Both the position numbers and the translations under genes were made by a program. From contig NZ_JADEWG010000006.1 of the NCBI RefSeq assembly GCF_015207735.1, forward strand, positions 33,187 to 97,186: a stretch of DNA of 64,000 nucleotides, given 5' to 3'. The notes below the pieces were generated by a model. It searched no databases and was not told the origin of the DNA. It saw nothing but the letters and a program-made list of their open reading frames with translations. Source of the stretch: [Phormidium] sp. LEGE 05292 (lineage in GTDB: Bacteria; Cyanobacteriota; Cyanobacteriia; Cyanobacteriales; Aerosakkonemataceae). Shown here one piece after another: positions 39,792 through 48,959 of the stretch. The first letter of the stretch is position 1. Every line of letters begins with the position of its first letter.

Positions 39792-40302
39792 AAAAATAAA
39801 GGATTTAACCCAGCCAATATTGCTGGAAAATGGAAACGTAAATACCGGGGATGGTCAGTTGAAGAAGCTTGGTTTATCTTGACAAATTTTCCAGATTTAG
39901 GGCAAGCTTTATCAGCTTATCAAAAACGCTTTGGTATTGAAGAAATGTTCCCTTGATTATAAAAGCGGTGGCTATAATCTTGAATCAACAGGTGTGACGG
40001 GAAACCGCTTAATTTCTCTAATTATCTTGATTACTTTGGCTTACAGTAGCGCCATTATGTCTGGAGAAAAAATCACCAATAAAGGTGTAGCTAAATATGT
40101 AGGTCGAGTCAGAGAACCAGGTAGGAAATACCGCCGCCATAGCAACTTTTATATTGGTATTCACGGCTATGAATGGACTGAATCTTTAACATTCTTCGCT
40201 GAACAAACTGCTCAATTAATGTCTTTAAGCCCACATAAATTGCCCTATTATCAACGAGGTCGAAGAGCCGAAAACCTTATCAAATCTACCTTTGCGCTTT
40301 AG
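39792..40302 (+). pseudogene. IS4-family transposase remnant (C-terminal part, frameshifted)
   Basis: Two reading frames together give the C terminus of an IS4-type DDE transposase: first WSVEEAWFILTNFPDLGQAL...YQKRFGIEEMF, then DYKSGGYNLESTGVTGNR to the stop at 40302. The join falls inside the Y-(2)-R-(3)-E-(6)-K signature that defines IS4, so the catalytic motif itself is broken by a frameshift near 39952. The N-terminal half is missing; the IS630 inverted repeat ends exactly where the remnant begins, and no N-terminal part is visible on the other side of the IS630. Confidence 0.85.
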
Positions 40303-40453
40303 TTGTCGCCCCTTCAGGTCTTCGTTACTATAAATTAAACACCTAATTACTTTGTCTGTCATACGACTAATTCCTAATGATAGATGCCACACTCGGAATT
40401 AATCTCTAAACTAAAAAAACTTTTCGTTACTAGAAAGGAATTGAAATATAGCT

Positions 40454-40630
40454 ATGTCCTTGAAATTAAACGTTCCCACTCTTACCAATTCGCAAGAGGC
40501 ACAAAAACTGACTGAGGCTATTGCCACAGTAGATCCCACTGCCAAGGTAGAAGTAGATGTAGAATCTAAGACAGTCACAGTAGATTCACCTGATTCTAAT
40601 ACACCAGTTGCTTCTAATGCTTTGATTTAA
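40454..40630 (+). CDS. Small HMA-like protein lacking the CxxC metal site
   Basis: 58 residues. The sequence AIATVDPTAKVEVDVESKTV matches the core of heavy-metal-associated (HMA) domains of cyanobacterial copper-chaperone type, in which the first loop normally carries CxxC. Here that loop reads PTLTNSQEAQ, with no cysteine anywhere, and the C-terminal beta-strand/helix is replaced by a Pro/Ser-rich tail. It could be a degenerate paralog or a decaying gene at the IS border. The gene overlaps the 3' end of the opposite-strand hydrolase by 17 bp. Start chosen at the only ATG; GGA at about 40434 is a poor RBS. Confidence 0.55.
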   Translation: MSLKLNVPTLTNSQEAQKLTEAIATVDPTAKVEVDVESKTVTVDSPDSNTPVASNALI

Positions 40631-42305
40631 ACTCTACGATCGCTTCTTTCACAGCATTATCAGATGCTTTGCTAATCAAAAATATCTTGAACTTCTGATC
40701 TTGGCTCAGATACTCTGCATAAGCAGACTGCATATAGGGTTTATAGGCCGAATCCTGGACTAAATGAGTCTCAAAAAATGCTAACAACATCGCATCCGCA
40801 TAACTTTCTAGTAAAAACGGACTAGCCAGAGATAAACCTTGAATAGAGTTTAGAGTATGGGTCATTCCGGCATCCAAATTCGCTAAATTAATATGAGCTT
40901 GTCCTTCTGCTAGTGCTAGATATTTTACCGGAGAACTCAATAACGGAAAAGATTGAGTTTGCTCAAAGACTACAGGAGTTGCTGGGTCGTCGCTACCCCC
41001 AACGAGAAATACTGGAACTGAAACTTGGCTTAGTCCTTTTGGGCCAAAAATTGCGTAGTTGACTGGATTGGCGGCAAACACTGCTTTTACTCTGGGGTCT
41101 CGGAAGTTGTAAGCTTGCCGAGGCAATTGCAAAGCTCGGCATTGTAACAGTAATGAGGTATCAATATAACCAAAAGGCCGATCGCACATTTTTTGCAAAA
41201 ACTCAAAATCGATCGTCGCTCCCCCAACTGCTAAAGCACCATATCCACCAAAAGAATGCCCCGCTACTCCTACAGATTGCAAGTCTAACCGACCACCAAA
41301 AGAGCTTTGATTTCGTCGTTCCAGTTCATCAATTACAAAACTAATGTCACGAGGTCGATCGATAAACTCACTAGTAAGAAAGTAAGATCCCGATAATCCA
41401 TCTTTGAGATCTTCTACCTGCTGTGTATCACTCCCTGGATGCTGTGGTAAAGCCACAAGAAAACCATAAGATGCTAAATGTTTTGCCCGTCCTGCAAAAT
41501 CTTCAGGTCTTGAGCCTAATCCATGAGACAGAATCAACACCGGAATTTTTCCAGAACCCGATTTTTGCGGCTGATAGACCAACACATAAAATTGGCGATT
41601 GCGCTTGGGATCTTTTAGTACCCAGCGTTGTTCCGTCACCCCAAAACGACCGGGCTGGCGCAGGTCTGGTAATTGTGCAAAATCTACGCTGGTATCCGTC
41701 TTGGATTCCTGAGCCGAAAAAGAAGACATTTTCTCAGTGAAAAATTTCGTTGCTTCGATCACCCGTTCCAGCTGATTAAATGCTTGCAGCGAAGATTCCA
41801 CATCTACAGACATATCTACAGGCAGCTTTTTCAGAAAGTTCAGCAGCGTCAATCCTTGTGAGTCAAACGCCGCCAGAACTATTCCTGCCCGAATAGCTAC
41901 TTTTCCATTGTTCCTCTTTGGAATTTGCACGTACTGCCCTAATCGCTCTAGAATATCAAAACCCAGTTCACTATTGAAAAACTGAGACACCTCCAAAGGC
42001 GGAAGCTCCAAACGTTTTACCAAAAGCTCTCGAAACTTATTTTTGGTTTCATCGTTGGCTTTAGCAACCTGAAAATAGAATTTCAGATCCTCATCAATCT
42101 CACCTGTTTTAGCAAAATTTTCTAAAGAACGGACGGGAAGCGATTTAATAATTGGCCCGTATTGAAAGTAAATATTCTCTGCTGCTTTCCCTGGTAAGGC
42201 TGTCAGAAGTGCCGAAAGAACGCCTAAAGTCAGCACTCGCAGCGATTTAATGTTAGACAACTGTTGGCAAGAAGTAAAAATGCGACAAATATTCATAAAG
42301 TTCAT
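40614..42305 (-). CDS. DUF1400 alpha/beta hydrolase, exported
   Basis: 563 residues. A signal-like hydrophobic stretch (about 20-40, ending LPGKAAEN) is followed by the DUF1400 domain (about 40-180, GPIIKSLPVRSLENFA) and an alpha/beta-hydrolase fold: HGLGSRPEDF oxyanion region, nucleophile Ser in GVAGHSFGGYG, acid in GGSDDPATP and histidine in GQAHINL. Probably a periplasmic esterase or lipase-like enzyme; this DUF1400-hydrolase fusion is common in cyanobacteria but its substrate is not known. It lies 38 bp after the beta-barrel gene, suggesting co-transcription. Confidence 0.9.
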   Translation of the reverse strand: MNFMNICRIFTSCQQLSNIKSLRVLTLGVLSALLTALPGKAAENIYFQYGPIIKSLPVRSLENFAKTGEIDEDLKFYFQVAKANDETKNKFRELLVKRLELPPLEVSQFFNSELGFDILERLGQYVQIPKRNNGKVAIRAGIVLAAFDSQGLTLLNFLKKLPVDMSVDVESSLQAFNQLERVIEATKFFTEKMSSFSAQESKTDTSVDFAQLPDLRQPGRFGVTEQRWVLKDPKRNRQFYVLVYQPQKSGSGKIPVLILSHGLGSRPEDFAGRAKHLASYGFLVALPQHPGSDTQQVEDLKDGLSGSYFLTSEFIDRPRDISFVIDELERRNQSSFGGRLDLQSVGVAGHSFGGYGALAVGGATIDFEFLQKMCDRPFGYIDTSLLLQCRALQLPRQAYNFRDPRVKAVFAANPVNYAIFGPKGLSQVSVPVFLVGGSDDPATPVVFEQTQSFPLLSSPVKYLALAEGQAHINLANLDAGMTHTLNSIQGLSLASPFLLESYADAMLLAFFETHLVQDSAYKPYMQSAYAEYLSQDQKFKIFLISKASDNAVKEAIVEFKSKH

Positions 42306-42343
42306 GCTCGTTATAATTCGTGGATCGAGGGTCGGAGAAAAGT

Positions 42344-43708
42344 TTAAAAACGGAAAGTTAATGAGAGGTAAGGCCCATTGCTGTAAAGATTGATGCCAAA
42401 CTCATCGCTACCGCTACCAGTGTTGTAGCCAATGTAGGCAAAACGATAGCCAACTCCTACGGAAGTATTGCCGGAAAACTTCCAATCCAAACCTGCTAGA
42501 GCTTCCCAATTTAGCCCTAAACCACTTATATTAAATCCCGCGACCGTACCTGCCACAACTCCTGCTAAAGAGGGTGAAAAATTATACCGAAATCTGGCTC
42601 CCAGTAAAGGTTTTACCAGAGTGATACTGCGGTTATAGCTACCCCCTCCACCCAAGTTGGTGTCTATTTCTAAATCTCCGTTGACTCCACCAATCCGCAT
42701 ACCACCTATTAGATCGACCAGGAATGGGCCTAAGTCAAATTCGCTACTAGCTCCTTTGGGGTTAACTTGGGAGTGATTAAAGAAGCGGTAGGCAACTGCC
42801 AAATCAACTGTCCAAGCTTCTGCGTCTAACTTAGACCGAAATTGTGAGGGAATAATATCTTGTAAACGAGCCCCCAAACGTGCTTCAAGTTGTTGTCGAA
42901 CTCTACCATCCAGGCGACCCCGGAGGTAATCGGCAATCTGGGAACCTAGAACTGCATCGGCCCGTGCTTGAATTCGTCGCTCTATGCGATCGAGTGCCAA
43001 ATTTAAAAACCGATTAGGATTGGGGCGGGTGAAGCTATTGCTGTTTCCAACTGCTAAATATTCACCATTGAGCAAAAAACCCCAACGGTAATTAGGTGTC
43101 CAAGCTTCTGCTCGTCCTAATATTCCAAACTCAAACACATCTTTAGCAGTAGAGAAAATTTCACTGGCATCCTTAGCAAAATCTGCCCTGAATCCACGTA
43201 CCGTAGCATCACCATAAGCACTGATCGGCAAGTAGAGATAAGGTTGAATCAGAAAATGCCAGCTATTTGCAGGTTGGCTAGTGGTGACTGATTCTATAGG
43301 TTTGGGTGCTTCGGTCGGAGTTTCCGTCTGCTTTATACTAGAAGCCGAGATGGTTGGATCGGAACTAGTGATTCCATTCTTGGTGCGTTCAACGATCGGC
43401 AAATCTGCTGCTGTAGTACTTGGTCGATCGTCAGCAGATGTAGGTGCTGGATTGATAACTATAGAATCCCATAATTCTGGATTTGCCAGATCTGTCGGCA
43501 CAAAGGTAGGTGTGTTTGTAATTGCCTCAATATCTGTTTCTGGATTTCCCGACTCAGTTGAAGATGCAAAGCTCGGAGTTGTGCATAAACCTGTGATCAG
43601 AATCAGAGATAGAGTGGATAAAAAACTCAGTTTCAGTAGCTTGCTGTTAGGCTTGTGCGATCGGTCTTCTTTAATCGACAACAATTGAAATTTAGTTTTA
43701 ATTTTCAT
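42344..43708 (-). CDS. Outer-membrane beta-barrel-like protein
   Basis: About 454 residues. N-terminal signal peptide (LSLILITGLCTTPSFAS), a Pro/Thr-rich linker up to about 150, then repeated amphipathic strands with alternating aromatic and small residues, ending YLSLTFRF; a C-terminal Phe is typical of BAM-inserted barrels. An Arg-rich helical insert (RIERRIQARADAVLGSQ) lies midway. ATG 43708 is preferred to 43714 because AAGGA stands 7 nt before it. The conserved box and -10 at 43877-43919 lie about 170 bp upstream. Role unknown; a porin or export channel for the adjacent Grr peptide is possible but unproven. Confidence 0.85.
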   Translation of the reverse strand: MKIKTKFQLLSIKEDRSHKPNSKLLKLSFLSTLSLILITGLCTTPSFASSTESGNPETDIEAITNTPTFVPTDLANPELWDSIVINPAPTSADDRPSTTAADLPIVERTKNGITSSDPTISASSIKQTETPTEAPKPIESVTTSQPANSWHFLIQPYLYLPISAYGDATVRGFRADFAKDASEIFSTAKDVFEFGILGRAEAWTPNYRWGFLLNGEYLAVGNSNSFTRPNPNRFLNLALDRIERRIQARADAVLGSQIADYLRGRLDGRVRQQLEARLGARLQDIIPSQFRSKLDAEAWTVDLAVAYRFFNHSQVNPKGASSEFDLGPFLVDLIGGMRIGGVNGDLEIDTNLGGGGSYNRSITLVKPLLGARFRYNFSPSLAGVVAGTVAGFNISGLGLNWEALAGLDWKFSGNTSVGVGYRFAYIGYNTGSGSDEFGINLYSNGPYLSLTFRF

Positions 43709-43876
43709 ATTCATTTCCTTTTAGCACAATTGATTTAGGCTTTCTTAGCTGCTTCTTATTCGGAGTTTTTTTAGAAAATTAAAAATTAAGTGAAAATGCA
43801 ATTTCTCGCTCATTTTCACGCTGATAAACTCGTTTCTTGAGAATAAGAAACACTTCCAAATTCGGAAGCAACCGTA

Positions 43877-43919
43877 ATTATACGGAAGCTTTGAATGCGA
43901 TTCTTGTCATTTCATGCCA
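43877..43919 (-). promoter_or_regulatory. Conserved 18-bp box and -10 hexamer upstream of the beta-barrel gene
   Basis: On the - strand TGGCATGAAATGACAAGA (43919-43902), 19-nt gap, TATAAT (43882-43877). The same 18-mer with the same gap recurs at 46690 and 61002. Probably an activator operator plus promoter. Confidence 0.72.
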
Positions 43920-43940
43920 GTTGCTACTGGATATTGGGCA

Positions 43941-45146
43941 TTAAAATCCCATTGAACTTTCTAAGCCTTCCAAGACAACATCTGCGATCGCCTTGATCCG
44001 ATAGCGACAAGCTTTTGTTTCTGAAGAGTTGAAAGTGCCATTCTCCCAATATTTGTTGCTTCCAGCTCCACCACCACATAGTCCAAAATACGGACAGTTC
44101 TGGTGACATAGCGCTACCCCTGCGGACATATCTCCGTACATTTGTTGAAACTTTTCGCTGGAACAGACTGATTCAAAGGTATCTTCGAGAACATTTCCTA
44201 AGATAAATTTGCCGTAGCGATCGGTCTGCACCGACAAAAGTTCTGGATCAAAGGTAGCAAAGTTACCTTTGGAGTCAATATTGACAATCACAAAGGGTTT
44301 GTTCATGTCGGTATTTTGCAACCGCGAATCTCTATAAATCAAACTACAAATAGTTTCAAATTCTCGTAGTTTGAATTCTCCATTACTTTGGGTGACTAAT
44401 TCCCAAAACCTTTGAATAAAAGCCCGATATCGATCTTCAATCCCTTTGTGATCCAAAGAAGACTGATGTTTTCCTTCAGTTTCTTCCATATTAAATCCGA
44501 CATCAGTAATGCCGTTGTCTTTGAAAAAGTGGAAGATTTCATCAGGATACTCTAAAGAATCTTCGGTAAGAACTGCGATCGCACTACATTCAAAATTGTT
44601 TTTTTGCAAATAAGAGATCCCACGCATTGTCGCAGCATGAGTTCCCAGTCCTTTGCGGGTTTTGCGATGAGCATCGTGGAGAAAAGCTGGCCCATCAATA
44701 CTCACTCCAACATGAACATTGTATTGCTTAAACAGATCGCACCAAGCTTGATTAATTAGTGTGGCGTTTGTTTGAATTGATTGTCTGATTTTATAGGGTG
44801 TTATATTGTATTGTCGATCGGCTGCATCAATCTGTTGAAAAACAGCTTCGTAAAACGAAATTGGCACCGCAAGGGGTTCACCAGCGTGCCAACAAACAGT
44901 GGCATCTTGGCAAAAAAATTGGCTGGTAAAAATGGTTTTGAAAATAGGCTCAACTAAATTCAAAGATAGCTGCTGCTTAACTTGGCGATCAGGCAAATAA
45001 CAATAATCACAGTCCAAATTGCAGAAGGAGGTTGGTTGGAGCACGATCAAATTGATCGGCCCAAAGGCAGAAAAATCGTTAACCTTTGCCCCAGATTCCA
45101 ATTCGTTTTTTGCCTTTATAAAAGGCTCTGCATTACTAATCGTCAT
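43941..45146 (-). CDS. grrM: GrrM radical SAM/SPASM cyclophane-forming peptide maturase
   Basis: 401 residues. Radical SAM cluster motif Cys42-x3-Cys46-x2-Cys49 (FCNLDCDYCY) near the N terminus, AGEPL and VGVSIDGP blocks of the SPASM-type maturases, and a C-terminal SPASM region with clustered cysteines (LCHQNCPYFGLCGGG). It lies 76 bp after a Gly-rich precursor gene and near an orphan binding protein, the Grr gene set of cyanobacteria. Family members form three-residue cyclophanes by joining an aromatic ring to the beta-carbon of a residue two positions on. Expected substrate: the GrrA protein encoded just upstream. Confidence 0.92.
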   Translation of the reverse strand: MTISNAEPFIKAKNELESGAKVNDFSAFGPINLIVLQPTSFCNLDCDYCYLPDRQVKQQLSLNLVEPIFKTIFTSQFFCQDATVCWHAGEPLAVPISFYEAVFQQIDAADRQYNITPYKIRQSIQTNATLINQAWCDLFKQYNVHVGVSIDGPAFLHDAHRKTRKGLGTHAATMRGISYLQKNNFECSAIAVLTEDSLEYPDEIFHFFKDNGITDVGFNMEETEGKHQSSLDHKGIEDRYRAFIQRFWELVTQSNGEFKLREFETICSLIYRDSRLQNTDMNKPFVIVNIDSKGNFATFDPELLSVQTDRYGKFILGNVLEDTFESVCSSEKFQQMYGDMSAGVALCHQNCPYFGLCGGGAGSNKYWENGTFNSSETKACRYRIKAIADVVLEGLESSMGF

Positions 45147-45222
45147 AATCGATGTTTATTAAATCTCAAATAAATATGCCACGTACAACCGCACCCTCCT
45201 CCTGCAACACCACTCCACTCCA

Positions 45223-45588
45223 TCAGTAATAGTTATAAAAACCACCCCCATTGACCCAACCACCGTTGACCCAAGGGCGTGCATTCACAAAACCACCCCC
45301 GCCTCCATTTGCAAAACCACCACCTCCCCTACGATTAGCAAAACCACCTCCACCTCCGTTTTTCCATCCTCCGGCAATCAGCACTTCGATCGGTATGGGT
45401 GTCTCGTTGGAAATCAGGGGTTCTCTTTGCCGAATCGCTGCTGTGATCCGGGCTAAACGGCTTTCAATCTGTTGAGTGTTATCAATTGTGGAATCAGTTT
45501 GACTGGTGCTAGCCATTGCTCCAGGGATTTGCAGGGCTGATAAGGCTAAGAAAAAGCCAACTAAGCCTGTGCGTGTTGTGATATTCAA
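45223..45588 (-). CDS. grrA: GrrA/OscA-type cyclophane RiPP precursor
   Basis: 121 residues. A Sec-type signal sequence (1-26, ending AMA) is followed by a helical, polar leader (27-70) and a Gly-rich core (71-121). The core has seven aromatic-x-Asn triplets: WKN 75-77, FAN 83-85, FAN 92-94, FVN 100-102, WVN 106-108, WVN 111-113 and FYN 117-119, the expected sites for GrrM crosslinks. Start is TTG: AGAGGAAGAG lies just upstream on the coding strand and no ATG occurs before codon 25. It sits between grrP (103 bp upstream) and grrM. Confidence 0.92.
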   Translation of the reverse strand: MNITTRTGLVGFFLALSALQIPGAMASTSQTDSTIDNTQQIESRLARITAAIRQREPLISNETPIPIEVLIAGGWKNGGGGGFANRRGGGGFANGGGGGFVNARPWVNGGWVNGGGFYNYY

Positions 45589-45691
45589 GTCTCTTCCTCT
45601 TGCAATACAAATGAAACTCTAAACTGCTTGATGAATGATGATCTCTGGCACTTTTGGTCAATGTTGCTTAAAAGTCCGATTTTTATCGTCC

Positions 45692-46603
45692 TTATCTCTG
45701 AGAAGTATCCGTCAGTGGAATCTGCTCATGAGTCGAGACAATCGTTTGGAAATAAGCTCTGATTAGCTCTTGGGGAATCTCCACTACCCCATTTGTTCCC
45801 ACCCATCGATTCACTATGTCTACGTATTTTTTATCGCCGAGCAGGTAGCCTTGCATTAGCTTGGCGATCGCACGGTTAACTGAATTCATGAGCATTGAAT
45901 TATTTTGTGGCACGATACAACCAACTCCATAGCGAGCTATTGGTTGCACAGGAACCATTGCGTAGGAATCAGGATTGGATTTTAAGATAGTTCCGGCGAG
46001 GACAATGCTATCACCTGCGATCGCATCGAGTTTGCCTTCTTTAAGTGCGGCAAAACCTTCCTCTGCCTCTTTTAAGGGCACCAGAATCGCTTTAGGTTGG
46101 ATCGCTTTCATCACAACTTCGCCCATAGAATTGGGTATAACCCCCACCCGTTTGCCTGATAAAGACTCTGATGTTCCCGTTAAGGTACTGTTTTTTGTGG
46201 TGAGTAATCGAATGCCGGATAAGCTGTAAGGGATAGAGAAGTCAACGAAATCTTCCCTTTGCCAGGTAAATTGGGTGTTACAGGCAATATCAATTTCTCC
46301 CTTAAAGACTTTCTCCATCAATTCGTCGGGATTTTTGATGACTTTAAACTCAACGGTGATCGGGCGGTTGAGCTTACGCTGGAGTTCCTGCCGGATCAGC
46401 TCAATTATATCTACCGAGTAACCAGTAAGCTCCTGTTTATCATCGACATAAGAGTATGGGATGATGTCTGTTCTTGTACCAAAGGTCAGAACTCCCGTTC
46501 GGGAGACTTTCTCAAATATGGTTTCAGCTTTGGCATTCTGGGGAAAAGAAAAGGCTATCAGCAATCCCAGAGCAGCAATTGACATGTTTTTTAACATGAT
46601 CAT
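45692..46603 (-). CDS. grrP: GrrP-type extracellular solute-binding orphan protein
   Basis: About 303 residues, SBP family 3 (amino-acid type). A signal peptide (AALGLLIAFSFPQNAKA) precedes the bilobal domain, with VLTFGTRTDIIPYSY and GYSVDIIELI at the start and the GKRVGVIPNSMG hinge region. No ABC permease or ATPase is adjacent, which is the hallmark of the Grr-linked orphan binding protein. It may bind or carry the modified peptide or a signal. The TTG at 46618 gives a longer form; I chose ATG 46603 (46597 is also possible). The conserved box lies about 85-105 bp upstream. Confidence 0.87.
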   Translation of the reverse strand: MIMLKNMSIAALGLLIAFSFPQNAKAETIFEKVSRTGVLTFGTRTDIIPYSYVDDKQELTGYSVDIIELIRQELQRKLNRPITVEFKVIKNPDELMEKVFKGEIDIACNTQFTWQREDFVDFSIPYSLSGIRLLTTKNSTLTGTSESLSGKRVGVIPNSMGEVVMKAIQPKAILVPLKEAEEGFAALKEGKLDAIAGDSIVLAGTILKSNPDSYAMVPVQPIARYGVGCIVPQNNSMLMNSVNRAIAKLMQGYLLGDKKYVDIVNRWVGTNGVVEIPQELIRAYFQTIVSTHEQIPLTDTSQR

Positions 46604-46663
46604 ATCTGTTTCATACAACTCTGATTAATTATTTTTTTTTACTAAATTAAAGAATTATTGGCA

Positions 46664-46707
46664 ATAATACGGAATCTTTCAGATGGTATTCTTGTCATTT
46701 CATGCCA
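46664..46707 (-). promoter_or_regulatory. Conserved 18-bp box and -10 hexamer upstream of grrP
   Basis: On the - strand TGGCATGAAATGACAAGA (46707-46690), 20-nt gap, TATTAT (46669-46664). Identity with the copy at 43902 also extends downstream (AAAG then TTCCGTAT). The box begins 5 bp after the stop of the DUF202 gene. Confidence 0.72.
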
Positions 46708-46712
46708 ATATA

Positions 46713-47126
46713 TTAAAGATTGATGGCTTTGAGTAATACTCCTACAAAACTGATTATTCCAACTAGTATTAGTGCAAAACCAACTCTTTCAGCGGTGTTT
46801 GAGCTTTCATAGACATAGCGATCGCTCTGGATCAACTTTAATAACCTGCGGTGTTCCTTTAAGGCAGTAAACATGGCATACATACCAATGCTGATGAAAG
46901 ATAGCCCTATTACATTAGAAAAATGGTGGGGATTGATATTTTTGCCAATCCGAGTGGCATCGATCGCTCTCACAATTGTCGGAATTCCAAAACCAAAACC
47001 AATTAAAGAAAGGCTGGTACGAATCCATGCCATCAAGGTGCGATCGGCAGCTGCATGAGTCCGTTCTTTGGCTAATTCGTTGTTGAGGTTATAGGGTTGT
47101 TTTTCTGGAAATTCGGGTGGTTGCAT
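46713..47126 (-). CDS. DUF202 (YidH-like) small membrane protein
   Basis: 137 residues with three hydrophobic helices (about 45-60, 70-90, 110-135). The LAKERTHAAADRTLMAWIRTSLSLIGFGFG segment is the DUF202 signature. Inner-membrane protein of unknown function. It follows the DUF1622 gene by 10 bp, so the two are probably one operon. Confidence 0.88.
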   Translation of the reverse strand: MQPPEFPEKQPYNLNNELAKERTHAAADRTLMAWIRTSLSLIGFGFGIPTIVRAIDATRIGKNINPHHFSNVIGLSFISIGMYAMFTALKEHRRLLKLIQSDRYVYESSNTAERVGFALILVGIISFVGVLLKAINL

Positions 47127-47136
47127 ATTAATCCGC

Positions 47137-47523
47137 CTAACTTTCTTTTACATTGATTGGGAGTTCGGAAAGAGATTGATTTGCCTTGATTTCTTCAGCA
47201 AGTTCCTTTGTTAAGAAGTAGTTAAGAAATGTCCGAATCACGGCGATCAAGCCTAATTTTCCTAGAGCCTCAAACGAGGGTGCCACAGTTGTATTAACGA
47301 TATCTGCCCCCAATTGAAATTCCAGAGCAATAGAAAGCCAACGACCAAAATTTAGGCGAATATTTGCTAAAGAGGAAAGAGATATTCGCGATCGACGATT
47401 TTGGCTAAAGATGAACTGTCCTGTTGTTAGCAGACCTAGTAGAATACACAACAATGAAATTCCTTCCAGGATTAGCTTCAATACTTGTGCCCAAAAGCTT
47501 AAACTATGTTCCAAATATTCCAT
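47137..47523 (-). CDS. DUF1622 membrane protein
   Basis: 128 residues. Two or three hydrophobic helices and the DUF1622 core FGRWLSIALEFQLGADIVNT, then AVIRTFLNYFL. Function not known. It is directly upstream of DUF202 with only 10 bp between, and both are small polytopic proteins that could form a complex. Confidence 0.87.
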   Translation of the reverse strand: MEYLEHSLSFWAQVLKLILEGISLLCILLGLLTTGQFIFSQNRRSRISLSSLANIRLNFGRWLSIALEFQLGADIVNTTVAPSFEALGKLGLIAVIRTFLNYFLTKELAEEIKANQSLSELPINVKES

Positions 47524-47638
47524 AAGATTTTTGAGTCATTTCTTAATACAGTTATGGGAAGTAACTGTTGTAATCAACCTGGCGAGGTTTGATGAGTACC
47601 AGAAGCTAGGGATAATTTCGCCATTGAATTATTGCTCC

Positions 47639-48922
47639 TTATGTATCGATGACTTTAGGCGAAACATTACCAAAACCAACTGATTTTTTAGACTTTCGTT
47701 TTTTTTGTGCGATTTGTTCTTGAGCCAACAATTGCATTATTTCATCAGCATAGTGACCGCGACGTAACAAATCTGCCATCATTCGCATTGGTCGATCGAT
47801 ATGAGTAAAAAAAGCTTTATATCCAGCACATAAATAGTTTAACCCAGATTCTCCATCTGGTGTTTTAATAAATCGATTTTTAGGACAACCACCATTGCAA
47901 GCAAAGCGCACTTCGCATTGGCGACAATACTGCGGCAAAGTATTTAATTTCGCCTGTCCAAATTGTCGCTGTTTTTCAGATGCAATCAATTCAATCATTG
48001 GTGTTTCCTGAATATTACCCAGCTTGTAATCAGGTTCGACAAAATGATCGCAGGAGTAGAGGTCGCCATTATGTTCTAAGGCTAAAGCATTACCACAGGT
48101 TTTAGAGAAAATACAAACAGATGGAGGCACACCAACCCAATTAGCTAATGCTGCATCAAAATGTTGCACAAAAACTTTGCCCACATCTCGCCGCACCCAT
48201 TCATCAAACACCCCGATCAAAAACTGTCCAAATTGCTCTGGTTTGATCGATCGCTCTGTCACCTGATTACCTGATTGAATCAGCGTTGAACCATCCTCAT
48301 TAACTCGTTCAATAATCGGAATAAATTGGATAAACTCAGCCCCTAACTCGTCTCGAAAAAAACGATAAACTTCTAAAGGTCGATCGCCATTTGCCGCATT
48401 AACTGTACAAAGTATATTGAAATCGACTTGATGTTTTTTGAGAATTCGCCAACCTTGAATTACCTGCTCATAAGTTCCCCGCCCCCGCTTATCAACTCGA
48501 TAAGTATCGTGCAAATTTTTCGGCCCATCTACACTTAAACCAATCAAAAAATTATGTAGTTTAAAAAATCGTCCCCAGTCATCATCTAATCGAGTACCGT
48601 TAGTTTGTAAGGTGTGGCTTACCTTTTGTCCTGCTTTTTTGTATTTTTGTACTAGTTTTAGCGATCGAGCGAAGAACTCCAACCCCATCAACGTAGGTTC
48701 GCCGCCTTGCCATGCGATCGTCACCTCTGGGGTTTGATGCGATGCTAAAAGTTGTTGAATGTAAATTTCCAGCAAGTCATCACTCATGCGGAACTTGCTA
48801 CCAGGATAAAGCTGCTCTTTCGCCAAGAAAAAGCAATACTGACAATCCAGGTTACAAATTGCTCCAGTGGGTTTTGCTAGCAGATGAAAAGCAGGAGGTG
48901 CGTTCTTGGGAAAGGTAAGCAT
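47639..48922 (-). CDS. Anaerobic sulfatase maturase (anSME), radical SAM/SPASM
   Basis: About 427 residues. Radical SAM motif CNLDCQYC (Cys23, 27, 30 from this start), AWQGGEPTLMG, LSVDGP and a SPASM region with CRQCEVRFACNGGCPKNRF. Family enzymes convert the active-site Cys or Ser of sulfatases to formylglycine. A CxPxR sulfatase lies 9 kb away in the same block (58049-60418) and is the obvious client. ATG 48922 is preferred to 48928: AGGA abuts the first ATG but stands 6 nt before the second. Confidence 0.92.
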   Translation of the reverse strand: MLTFPKNAPPAFHLLAKPTGAICNLDCQYCFFLAKEQLYPGSKFRMSDDLLEIYIQQLLASHQTPEVTIAWQGGEPTLMGLEFFARSLKLVQKYKKAGQKVSHTLQTNGTRLDDDWGRFFKLHNFLIGLSVDGPKNLHDTYRVDKRGRGTYEQVIQGWRILKKHQVDFNILCTVNAANGDRPLEVYRFFRDELGAEFIQFIPIIERVNEDGSTLIQSGNQVTERSIKPEQFGQFLIGVFDEWVRRDVGKVFVQHFDAALANWVGVPPSVCIFSKTCGNALALEHNGDLYSCDHFVEPDYKLGNIQETPMIELIASEKQRQFGQAKLNTLPQYCRQCEVRFACNGGCPKNRFIKTPDGESGLNYLCAGYKAFFTHIDRPMRMMADLLRRGHYADEIMQLLAQEQIAQKKRKSKKSVGFGNVSPKVIDT

Positions 48923-48959
48923 TGTCATTCCTGAATAAATTTTTGATTGGTAGATACTC

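Noticed and set aside
45251..45475. Pro-rich frame on + opposite grrA
   Set aside because: Complement of Gly codons in the GrrA core; a shadow.
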